Source: an uncultured Desulfovibrionaceae bacterium
GTDB lineage: Bacteria > Desulfobacterota > Desulfovibrionia > Desulfovibrionales > Desulfovibrionaceae
Assembly (NCBI GenBank): GCA_947074125.1
Contig: CAMTOM010000141.1
Span: 1-5,036, forward strand
Reading direction: 5' to 3'
Length of the DNA: 5,036 nt
Part shown: positions 1 through 5,036 of the stretch, in pieces
Layout: every line of letters starts with the position of its first letter
Numbering within the stretch: position 1 is the first letter of the stretch
The notes under the pieces: generated by a model
Seen by the model: the letters and a program-made list of their open reading frames with translations, nothing else
The model's database searches: none
What the model was told of the DNA's origin: nothing
Position numbers and translations under genes: made by a program

Positions 1-25
1 CAGGCGCGTAGCGCCATGAAGCCTG
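1..25. repeat. Small stem-loop outside the G-rich repeat
   Basis: Two overlapping pairings are visible. GGCGC (3-7) pairs with GCGCC (11-15) around the 3 nt loop GTA. Alternatively CAGGC (1-5) pairs with GCCTG (21-25). The segment directly abuts the 55 bp repeat starting at 30, so it may be a further hairpin of the same repeat family. This cannot be tested here because the right-hand copy of the repeat is cut off by the window edge. Function unknown. Confidence 0.3.
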
Positions 26-29
26 CATG

Positions 30-84
30 GGGGGTGCAGGGGATTCAATTTCCTGCCGGGGGGTCTGGGGGGCAGCGCCCCCCA
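30..84 (+). repeat. G-rich double-hairpin intergenic repeat, left copy
   Basis: This 55 bp element matches the reverse complement of 4982-5036 at 51 of 55 positions; the differences are at 51, 58, 72 and 78. It contains two potential hairpins. GCAGGG (36-41) faces TCCTGC (51-56) over a 9 nt loop, with a G-T pair at 41/51. TGGGGGGC (66-73) faces GCCCCCCA (77-84) over the loop AGC, giving an 8 bp stem. It lies 40 bp past the aspS stop codon. Short palindromic GC-rich intergenic repeats (REP-like elements) are common in bacteria, and membership of such a family is an inference. Translated, the unit gives a spurious peptide containing GIQFPAGGSGGQRPP, which recurs at the other end. Confidence 0.85.
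66..84 (-). terminator. aspS: Possible terminator hairpin of aspS
   Basis: In the aspS transcript the first strong structure after the stop codon is an 8 bp, almost all G-C stem, TGGGGGGC/GCCCCCCA with a 3 nt loop. It begins 40 nt past the stop. It is not followed by a U-tract (the next bases are GACCCCCC), so it is not a classical intrinsic terminator. It could still stabilise the 3' end or help stop transcription. It is part of the repeated element at 30-84. Confidence 0.35.
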
Positions 85-124
85 ACAACACCTACTAACA
101 CCCATTTAGCAGCATCAAACACTA

Positions 125-1975
125 TCAGACGCTCTCCCCTTCTTTGGGCTGCTCGCGCAGGCGCAGACCGAGTTCGCGCAACTGCTTTGAAGAGACGCTA
201 TTGGGGGCTTCTGTCATAAGACAGGTAGCCTTCTGTGTTTTGGGGAAAGCGATCACGTCGCGGATGCTGGGCATCTGGGCAAGGATCATCACAAAGCGGT
301 CAAGACCAAATGCGAGTCCGCCATGTGGTGGGGCGCCGTGTTCCAGTGCCTGAATAAGAAAACCGAACTGGCTTTCTGCTTCTTCGCGGCTGAAGCCGAG
401 GGCATCGAACATCTGGCGTTGTGTTTCGCCGGAATGGATACGGATAGAACCGCCTCCCACTTCGGTACCATTCAGCACCATATCATAGGCACGGGCTCGT
501 GTGGATGCCGGATCGCTGACCATGCGTTCCATATGCCCTGCTGCGGGTGCGGTGAAGGGGTGGTGACAGGCTACGTAGCGCTTTTCTTCCTTGTCGTATT
601 CATACAGGGGGAAATCGGTCACCCAGAGGAAATTGCAAAGGCCTTCGGGGATAAGTCCCAGATGCTCACCAAGGTGTACGCGCAGGTTCCCCAGAGCGGC
701 GTTCACCATATCGGCTTCTCCGGCCTGGAAGAAGAGAATGTCTCCTTCGTGGGCATCCAGCGCCTTGGCGATATTTTCTTTTTCCGCATCGGAGAGGAAT
801 TTGGCGATGGGGGACTGCCATTCATCGGGACGGATTTTGACCCATGCCAGACCCTGGGCACCGTAGATTTTCACAAATTCTGTAAAAGCATCAATTTCCT
901 TGCGGGTCAGTTTTTCGCCGCCTTCGACTTTCATGGCCTTGACCAGTTCTGCGCTGCCAAAGACCTTAAAGTCCGAACCATGCACAATGGACGTTATGTC
1001 TACCAATTCCAGTCCGAAACGGGTATCGGGCTTGTCCACGCCAAAGCGCGACATGGCTTCGTCATAGGTCATGCGTGGGAAAGGCAATGTCAGTTCCTTG
1101 CCAAGCACGTTGTTAAAGACGCGCCCCATAAGTCCTTCGGCGACAGCCATGACCTGTTCTTCATCGGCAAAGGACATTTCCATGTCTATCTGGGTAAATT
1201 CAGGCTGGCGATCGGCGCGCAGGTCTTCATCACGAAAACAGCGGACGACCTGAAAATATCTGTCCATACCCGCCACCATGAGAAGCTGTTTGAATATCTG
1301 CGGTGACTGGGGCAGTGCGAAAAACATACCGGAATTAACGCGGCTGGGAACGAGAAAATCGCGCGCACCTTCAGGGGTCGACTTGGTGAGAATGGGCGTT
1401 TCTATCTCAAGGAATCCGTTTTCATCCAGATATTGACGCACGCACTGGCTCACCTTGTGGCGCAGAATAAGATTGGAGGCCATACGGGGGCGGCGCAGAT
1501 CAAGATAGCGCCATTGCAGGCGCAGCGCCTCACCAGCCTCACAGCGATCCTCAATGGGGAATGGAGGTGTTTTTGACGTATTGAGCAGCTTCCATTCTTT
1601 CACCAGCACTTCTATCTCGCCTGTTGGCAAAGAGGAATTGGTCATGCCTTCAGGACGCATACGCACAAGGCCTTTGACGGCAAACACATATTCTGCGCGA
1701 ATGATAGATGCGGTTTCATGGGCCTGGGGAGCCGTTTCAGGACTGAACACAATCTGCGTCAGCCCTTCCCTGTCACGCATATCCACGAAGATCAGACCGC
1801 CATGATCCCGACGATACTGGGCCCAGCCCATAATGCAGACTTCCTGCCCTTCGTGCTGACGGTTCAGCGCTGCACAGTGGTGTGTGCGCTTCCAGCTCTC
1901 CAGCGATTGGATGTAGCGCTGATGCTCTTGTTGCAAATCCTGACCCTGTTCCTGTTCCATGCGTTCTTCGCTCAT
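125..1975 (-). CDS. aspS: Aspartyl-tRNA synthetase, probably non-discriminating
   Basis: A class II aminoacyl-tRNA synthetase of 616 residues that charges tRNA(Asp) with aspartate in the cytoplasm. Domains in order: an OB-fold anticodon-binding domain (about 28-130, with GWAQYRRDHGG at 50-60 and FVDMRDREG at 63-71); motif 1 around YLDLRRPRM (157-165); the ETPILTKSTPEGARDFLVPSR stretch (192-212); LPQSPQIFKQ (221-230); motif 2 CFRDEDLRADRQPEFTQID (246-264); the bacterial GAD insertion (about 290-430); GGGSIRIHSG (507-516); and motif 3 GLDRFVMIL (557-565) ending in IRDVIAFPK. Length is slightly above the roughly 590 usual for bacterial AspRS, because about 26 Glu/Gln-rich residues precede the conserved start. 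H58 and G110 align with P. aeruginosa H31 and G82, residues linked to relaxed tRNA recognition, so it probably also makes Asp-tRNA(Asn). The ATG follows AGAGGG at 6 nt; the next in-frame ATG (codon 6) has no ribosome binding site. The stop is TGA. hisS lies 111 bp upstream. Confidence 0.98.
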   Translation of the reverse strand: MSEERMEQEQGQDLQQEHQRYIQSLESWKRTHHCAALNRQHEGQEVCIMGWAQYRRDHGGLIFVDMRDREGLTQIVFSPETAPQAHETASIIRAEYVFAVKGLVRMRPEGMTNSSLPTGEIEVLVKEWKLLNTSKTPPFPIEDRCEAGEALRLQWRYLDLRRPRMASNLILRHKVSQCVRQYLDENGFLEIETPILTKSTPEGARDFLVPSRVNSGMFFALPQSPQIFKQLLMVAGMDRYFQVVRCFRDEDLRADRQPEFTQIDMEMSFADEEQVMAVAEGLMGRVFNNVLGKELTLPFPRMTYDEAMSRFGVDKPDTRFGLELVDITSIVHGSDFKVFGSAELVKAMKVEGGEKLTRKEIDAFTEFVKIYGAQGLAWVKIRPDEWQSPIAKFLSDAEKENIAKALDAHEGDILFFQAGEADMVNAALGNLRVHLGEHLGLIPEGLCNFLWVTDFPLYEYDKEEKRYVACHHPFTAPAAGHMERMVSDPASTRARAYDMVLNGTEVGGGSIRIHSGETQRQMFDALGFSREEAESQFGFLIQALEHGAPPHGGLAFGLDRFVMILAQMPSIRDVIAFPKTQKATCLMTEAPNSVSSKQLRELGLRLREQPKEGESV

Positions 1976-2036
1976 GTTTTTCCCTCTCTCCTCAGAGATA
2001 ATCGCGCGTTTTTTCTGGAAAAATTTTCGCGCATGT

Positions 2037-2079
2037 CACGCAATTATATTTTTTGCGTGTGATTGCGTGCTTTTGCGTG
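2037..2079. repeat. Three helically phased TTGCGTG repeats plus one inverted copy
   Basis: On the plus strand TTGCGTG occurs at 2053-2059, 2063-2069 and 2073-2079, an exact 10 bp period or about one helical turn. The inverted copy CACGCAA is at 2037-2043. In the aspS direction the first direct copy and the inverted copy can form a 7 bp stem with a 9 nt loop that contains the TATAAT box. Direct copies on one face of the helix resemble the arrays bound cooperatively by a regulator. Which protein would bind is unknown, and the function is an inference from pattern alone. Confidence 0.55.
2043..2048 (-). promoter_or_regulatory. aspS: Candidate -10 box for a separate aspS promoter
   Basis: A perfect TATAAT reads toward aspS in the 111 bp gap after hisS, preceded by six A residues. 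Transcription would start near 2036, leaving an mRNA leader of about 60 nt before the ATG at 1975. No good -35 hexamer is seen 16-18 bp upstream (the bases there are around AGCACG), so either an activator bound at the adjacent phased repeats would be needed or the match is chance in an A/T-rich stretch. No classical terminator with a U-tract is seen after hisS, so read-through from hisS is equally possible. Confidence 0.3.
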
Positions 2080-2086
2080 ATGTGCC

Positions 2087-3355
2087 TTATTCGTAATTAT
2101 CGGCAATATGCGAAAAAGCATCGCGCAATATCTGTTGCGCTGCATCGAGACGTACATTTTGCTGTGTCCCATCGCGCATATTCTTCAGAACCAGTGTACC
2201 GGAGGCCAGCTCATCTTCACCCAATATACAGCAAAGACGCGCACCAGACTTGTCTGCCTGACGCATCTGGCTCTTAAATCCCCCACCCTGCCCCATTGCC
2301 GCATGAATACCAGCAAGGCGCAATCCACCGATAATGTGGAACGCGACATCCTGCGCTTTCTCACCTACGGCTACCATAAAACAGTCTGCCTGCCGTGCCC
2401 CGATCTCTGGCATAAGCAAAGCAAGGCGTTCCATGCCACAGGCAAAGCCTATTCCTGGCACATCAGGGCCACCCACCTGCCGTACAAGGCCATCATAGCG
2501 ACCACCGCCAGCAATGGAAGATTGCGCACCAATGCCACCGGAAACCACTTCAAACGTTGTGCGGCAGTAATAATCAAGACCGCGCACAAGACGCGAATCC
2601 AGCTCGAAAGAAATATGTTCCTGCTCCAGCAGTCGTGTCACTGTTGCGAAGTGGGACACGCAATCGGGGCAACTGTGTTCATGAAGGGAAGGCGCTTTTT
2701 CTGTCAGCGCCTTGCAGGCAGGAACTTTACAGTCCAGCACTCGCAAGGGATTGGTATCCATGCGTCTGCGGCAGTCTTCGCACAGTTGCGCGGCATCAAT
2801 ATTACGCAAGAAGTCAGAAAGAGCTGCTTTGTAAACAGGGCGACATGCCGCACAGCCCAGAGAGTTGAGCTTGAGTGTCAGCTCTCCGAGACTCAGACTG
2901 TTGAGAAAGTGCATCAGCATGACAATGATTTCAGCATCAACATAGGGACTTGGCGAGCCGATACATTCGCAGTTAATCTGGTGAAACTGGCGCATACGCC
3001 CTTTTTGGGGACGTTCATAGCGAAACATGGGACCTGTGGTAAAAAGACGCGAAACGGGTTCTTTCGTATGCAGTGCGGCTTCAATATAGGCGCGCATAAC
3101 ACCCGCAGTCGCCTCAGGACGCAATGTCAGCGAGCGTCCCTTGCGGTCAGGAAATGTATACATTTCCTTTTGCACAACGTCTGTTTCCTCGCCTATGGAA
3201 CGGCAAAAAAGCTCTGTACGTTCCAGAAGGGGGGTGCGCAATTCCACAAAACCATAACGGCTGAATACCGTTCTGGCTGTGCTTTCCATGCGCAAAAACG
3301 CGTCACTCTCCGGCGGAAACATATCCGCAAAACCCTTGATGCTTTTCACGCTCAT
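2087..3355 (-). CDS. hisS: Histidyl-tRNA synthetase
   Basis: A class II synthetase of 422 residues, a typical bacterial length, that attaches histidine to tRNA(His) in the cytoplasm. The N-terminus SIKGFADMFPPES is the family start. Motifs in order: TLRPEATAGVMRAYIE (77-92); motif 2 MFRYERPQKGRMRQFHQINCE (110-130); the histidine-specific LVRGLDYYCRTTFEV (256-270), whose R259 corresponds to the catalytic arginine of the family; AGGGRYDGL (282-290); and motif 3 GIGFACGMERL (301-311). The C-terminal anticodon-binding domain spans about 322-410. Between motif 2 and the histidine motif lies an insertion with eight cysteines in pairs (C168/C171, C192/C195, C209/C214, C229/C232), which could bind zinc. 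The ATG has GGAG 8 nt upstream; the stop is TAA. It starts 70 bp after purF and ends 111 bp before aspS, so it is probably the middle gene of one transcript. Nothing looks damaged. Confidence 0.98.
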   Translation of the reverse strand: MSVKSIKGFADMFPPESDAFLRMESTARTVFSRYGFVELRTPLLERTELFCRSIGEETDVVQKEMYTFPDRKGRSLTLRPEATAGVMRAYIEAALHTKEPVSRLFTTGPMFRYERPQKGRMRQFHQINCECIGSPSPYVDAEIIVMLMHFLNSLSLGELTLKLNSLGCAACRPVYKAALSDFLRNIDAAQLCEDCRRRMDTNPLRVLDCKVPACKALTEKAPSLHEHSCPDCVSHFATVTRLLEQEHISFELDSRLVRGLDYYCRTTFEVVSGGIGAQSSIAGGGRYDGLVRQVGGPDVPGIGFACGMERLALLMPEIGARQADCFMVAVGEKAQDVAFHIIGGLRLAGIHAAMGQGGGFKSQMRQADKSGARLCCILGEDELASGTLVLKNMRDGTQQNVRLDAAQQILRDAFSHIADNYE

Positions 3356-3425
3356 ATACTACTCTCCGAACCCTTTCTAGCTTCAGGAAAAACTGTCATC
3401 ACAACACTGTTTCTGCGCATTCGCA

Positions 3426-4811
3426 TTATTTGCATTCGCAGGGAACAGGATAGTCACCATCAAAGCAGGCCAAACAATAATTTTCGGGCTGACTGACTGA
3501 TTGCAGCAAGCCCTCCACAGAAAGATAATGAAGCGAATCCACATCAAGCTTGCGGACAATTTCTTCCAGAGGATAGCGAACTGCAATCAGCTCTTTTGGC
3601 GATGCGAAATCAATACCATAGTGACAGGGATGCCTGACTGGCGGTGAACTTATCCGCACATGGACTTCTTTCGCGCCCAATTCGCGCAATTTACGCACAC
3701 GGGTAACCATTGTTGTACCGCGCACAATGGAATCATCCACAATACATATGCGCTTGCCTTCTATCATGCGGCGAATGGGATTGATTTTTACACGCACCCC
3801 AAAACTGCGCATTGTCTGTGACGGCTGAATAAATGTCCGTCCCACATAGTGATTGCGGATCATTGCGTGTTCATAGGGCAAGCCCGCCTGCTGGCAGAAA
3901 CCCACTGCGGGATAAATGCCAGAATCGGGAAAAGGCATCACATAATCCACATCTGTTTCACATTCCTGAGCCAGAATCGCGCCCATTTTTTTGCGGCACA
4001 AATAGACTTGCTCATCAAAAACTATGGAATCAGGACGCGAAAAATAGACCAGCTCAAAAATACATTGTCGGGGACGGACACGCCCCTGAGCAGCAGGCAA
4101 AAGACCTTCACCACGCAAACGCTCTGAACGGATTTCCCTCTCGTTCACGATGACCATTTCGCCTGGTTCCACAGAACGGATATATTCTGCCTCAAGAAGG
4201 TCAAAAGCGCAGGTCTCAGAAGCAAAAACAAAAGAATTGTCCAGACGCCCCAACGCCAGAGGATGAAAACCATGCGGGTCGCGCAATGCGATAAGCTTGC
4301 CCCGCGCAAGCACTAACAGGCAATATGCTCCCTTGATTTGCTCACAGGCGCGGCGAACAGCATCTTCAAGGCTGCGTGTGCGCATTGCCCGTACAAGCAG
4401 ATGCATAATGACTTCTGTATCATTGGTCGTGGTAAATATCGTACCATCAGCTTCCAGCTTCTCTCTGAGCTCACGGGTATTGACCAGATTGCCATTATGC
4501 GCCAGCGCAATATCCTCGCCCTGAAAACGTACCAGAAAAGGCTGGGCATTACGGATGGTCGATACCCCCGTTGTCGAATAACGCACATGACCAAGAGCCG
4601 TTCTTCCTGGAAGTGAGCGCAAAGCCTCCTCAGAAAAAACATCAGGCACAAGACCCATGCCACGAACTTCACAGGTTTTTTCTCCATCCCACGAAACTAT
4701 GCCAGCACTCTCCTGACCACGATGCTGCTGGGCATACAGGCCAAAATACGTCAGGCGGGCAGCGTCTTCGTGCCCGTAAATTCCCAAAAGTCCGCATTCA
4801 TGCCGTATCAT
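3426..4811 (-). CDS. purF: Amidophosphoribosyltransferase, [4Fe-4S] propeptide type
   Basis: Glutamine PRPP amidotransferase catalyses the first committed step of purine synthesis: PRPP plus glutamine gives phosphoribosylamine, glutamate and PPi. From the chosen ATG it has 461 residues. The N-terminal glutaminase domain starts MIRHEC, so C6 would be the nucleophile after removal of a five-residue propeptide. Further glutaminase residues are R77 in GHVRYST, HNGN (105-108) and D131 in NDTEV. The phosphoribosyltransferase domain has YFSRPDS (256-262), YVGRTFIQPSQ (322-332) and the PRPP loop IVDDSIVRGTT (357-367). C250, C396, C446 and C449 align with the four iron-sulfur ligands of the B. subtilis enzyme, the last two in CLACF. 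The E. coli type lacks both propeptide and cluster. The frame extends to a TTG at 4826 (five more residues), but that codon has no ribosome binding site and its extension contains the GGTGGA that serves this ATG. First gene of the cluster; no other purine gene is in the window. Confidence 0.97.
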   Translation of the reverse strand: MIRHECGLLGIYGHEDAARLTYFGLYAQQHRGQESAGIVSWDGEKTCEVRGMGLVPDVFSEEALRSLPGRTALGHVRYSTTGVSTIRNAQPFLVRFQGEDIALAHNGNLVNTRELREKLEADGTIFTTTNDTEVIMHLLVRAMRTRSLEDAVRRACEQIKGAYCLLVLARGKLIALRDPHGFHPLALGRLDNSFVFASETCAFDLLEAEYIRSVEPGEMVIVNEREIRSERLRGEGLLPAAQGRVRPRQCIFELVYFSRPDSIVFDEQVYLCRKKMGAILAQECETDVDYVMPFPDSGIYPAVGFCQQAGLPYEHAMIRNHYVGRTFIQPSQTMRSFGVRVKINPIRRMIEGKRICIVDDSIVRGTTMVTRVRKLRELGAKEVHVRISSPPVRHPCHYGIDFASPKELIAVRYPLEEIVRKLDVDSLHYLSVEGLLQSVSQPENYCLACFDGDYPVPCECK

Positions 4812-4817
4812 GTCGAT

Positions 4818-4823
4818 TCCACC
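4818..4823 (-). promoter_or_regulatory. purF: Ribosome binding site deciding the purF start
   Basis: GGTGGA lies 6 nt before the ATG at 4811. It overlaps the codons that would be translated if the in-frame TTG at 4826 were used. Upstream of that TTG the sequence is T/A-rich (ACATACTTTT) with no Shine-Dalgarno match. This favours the ATG and gives a five-residue propeptide rather than ten. Confidence 0.7.
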
Positions 4824-4848
4824 CAAAAAGTATGTATTGTCTGGAAGA

Positions 4849-4861
4849 CGGGAATATCCCG
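4849..4861. promoter_or_regulatory. 13 bp palindrome overlapping the purF -10 box
   Basis: CGGGA-ATA-TCCCG is a perfect inverted repeat with 5 bp arms and a 3 bp centre. It contains the whole candidate -10 hexamer of purF. A repressor dimer bound here would block the promoter. The sequence does not resemble the E. coli PurR operator (ACGCAAACGTTTGCGT-like) or the Bacillus PurBox as I know them, so the regulator, if any, is unknown. Confidence 0.45.
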
Positions 4862-4881
4862 CAAGCCCGAAAAAAATGCAA
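4853..4881 (-). promoter_or_regulatory. purF: Candidate sigma-70 promoter of purF
   Basis: Reading toward purF, TTGCAT (4881-4876) is followed after exactly 17 bp by GATATT (4858-4853). Matches to consensus are 3/6 and 4/6, with ideal spacing. A run of seven T overlaps the end of the -35. Transcription would begin near 4846, giving a leader of about 35 nt. No riboswitch-like fold is evident in so short a leader. This would drive purF and probably hisS and aspS. Confidence 0.4.
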
Positions 4882-4903
4882 CTTTTTTTGAAGTTTTCGT
4901 TTG

Positions 4904-4987
4904 GTGTATAGTGAGGAAGGTCTGGGGGTGTTGTTTTTCAATCATTTTTTCATTCGTTCTGGTGTGTATATTAAGAAGATCTGGGGG
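4904..4987. repeat. Degenerate direct duplication upstream of purF
   Basis: GTGTATA...TCTGGGGG occurs twice on the plus strand, at 4904-4928 and 4964-4987, about 60 bp apart. With a one-base gap about 21 of 25 positions match. The second copy runs straight into the hairpin of the right-hand G-rich repeat. The first copy stops after its TCTGGGGG and lacks the complementary half of the stem. The first copy may be a remnant of an older repeat insertion. The spacer between them is A/T-rich with no recognised gene. Confidence 0.4.
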
Positions 4988-5036
4988 ACGCTGTCCCCCA
5001 GACCCCCTGGCAGGGAATTGAATCCCCTGCACCCCC
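4982..5036 (-). repeat. G-rich double-hairpin intergenic repeat, right copy
   Basis: This is the inverted partner of 30-84, matching at 51 of 55 positions and running to the last base of the window, so its full length is unknown. Hairpin one is GCAGGG (5010-5015) with CCCTGC (5025-5030) around 9 nt. Hairpin two is TCTGGGGGAC (4980-4989) with GTCCCCCAGA (4993-5002) around GCT, a perfect 10 bp stem. Relative to the left copy one G-C pair of the stem has become A-T on both arms. It lies about 100 bp upstream of the proposed purF promoter. Confidence 0.85.

Noticed and set aside
16..219. 67-codon plus-strand frame beginning at the left repeat
   Set aside because: Its first part is the translation of the hairpin repeat (GIQFPAGGSGGQRPP), which recurs from the right-hand copy, and its end runs antisense into aspS. 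Repeat-derived spurious frame.
323..1306. 327-codon open frame on the plus strand within aspS
   Set aside because: Antisense shadow of aspS with no family signature and no separate ribosome binding or promoter signal.
2001..2035. GCGCG/CGCGC stem with a long A/T loop before aspS as a hisS terminator
   Set aside because: Only 5 bp of stem with an 18 nt loop and no U-tract in the direction of transcription.
1976..2086. T-box or other amino-acid-sensing leader before aspS
   Set aside because: Only 111 bp, with no T-box consensus, no specifier loop and no terminator/antiterminator pair.
3356..3425. Promoter in the purF-hisS gap (TTGTGA and TAGAAA)
   Set aside because: Both hexamers are poor and the 19 bp spacing is long. 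No conserved structure is seen in this 70 bp gap.
2108..3496. 462-codon open frame on the plus strand, longer than hisS itself
   Set aside because: It lies antisense over hisS and the end of purF, has no recognisable domain, and its composition is that expected from the complement of a coding region. hisS has all family motifs.
4812..4826. TTG at 4826 as purF start
   Set aside because: No ribosome binding site precedes it, while GGTGGA sits 6 nt before the ATG at 4811.
4808..5032. 74-codon minus-strand frame whose TGA overlaps the purF ATG as ATGA, looking like a translationally coupled leader peptide
   Set aside because: It starts with GTG inside the repeat, has no ribosome binding site, and is crossed by the proposed purF promoter. 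Its internal ATG also lacks a Shine-Dalgarno. The ATGA overlap is probably chance, though conservation in relatives would revive it.
30..5036. Composite transposon carrying purF-hisS-aspS between inverted repeats
   Set aside because: No transposase, no target-site duplication visible, core housekeeping cargo, and the repeats look like dispersed intergenic hairpins. The right copy is cut by the window edge.

Overview
The window holds three housekeeping genes, all complete and all on the minus strand: purF (glutamine PRPP amidotransferase), hisS (histidyl-tRNA synthetase) and aspS (aspartyl-tRNA synthetase), in that transcriptional order from right to left. A 225 bp region lies upstream of purF and about 124 bp lies downstream of aspS. 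Nothing in the sequence indicates a phage, an insertion sequence, a CRISPR array, a tRNA/rRNA gene or a defence system.

Organism. This is inference. Base composition looks close to balanced. PurF is the [4Fe-4S], propeptide-bearing (Bacillus-like) type. AspRS carries both residues of the non-discriminating type. HisRS has a cysteine-rich insertion. hisS and aspS are adjacent. G-rich double-hairpin intergenic repeats sit at both ends. Together these fit an anaerobic bacterium, with a Desulfovibrio-type sulfate reducer as my best guess, but no 16S or other lineage marker is present.

Layout, left to right. 1-124: a small stem-loop and a 55 bp G-rich repeat (30-84), just 3' of aspS. 125-1975: aspS. 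1976-2086: the aspS/hisS gap, with three TTGCGTG copies at an exact 10 bp period, one inverted copy, and a TATAAT box. 2087-3355: hisS. 3356-3425: a 70 bp gap with nothing distinctive. 3426-4811: purF, re-started at an ATG inside a longer TTG-initiated frame. 4812-5036: the purF upstream region, with a candidate promoter whose -10 lies inside a 13 bp palindrome, a degenerate duplicated segment, and a second inverted copy of the 55 bp repeat that runs to the window edge.

How the genes fit together. PurF commits PRPP to purine synthesis. HisRS and AspRS charge tRNAs. If AspRS is non-discriminating, as its H58/G110 pair suggests, it also makes Asp-tRNA(Asn) for GatCAB-type amidation, which like PurF uses an amide nitrogen donor. 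The spacing (70 and 111 bp) allows co-transcription from a purF promoter, with possible separate control of aspS from the hisS/aspS gap.

The most interesting material is non-coding. The two end repeats match at 51 of 55 positions in inverted orientation. Two of their four differences form a compensatory base-pair swap in the main stem, which suggests that the folded form is maintained. The phased heptamers before aspS and the palindrome on the purF -10 box are candidate regulatory sites. I found no new multi-gene system.
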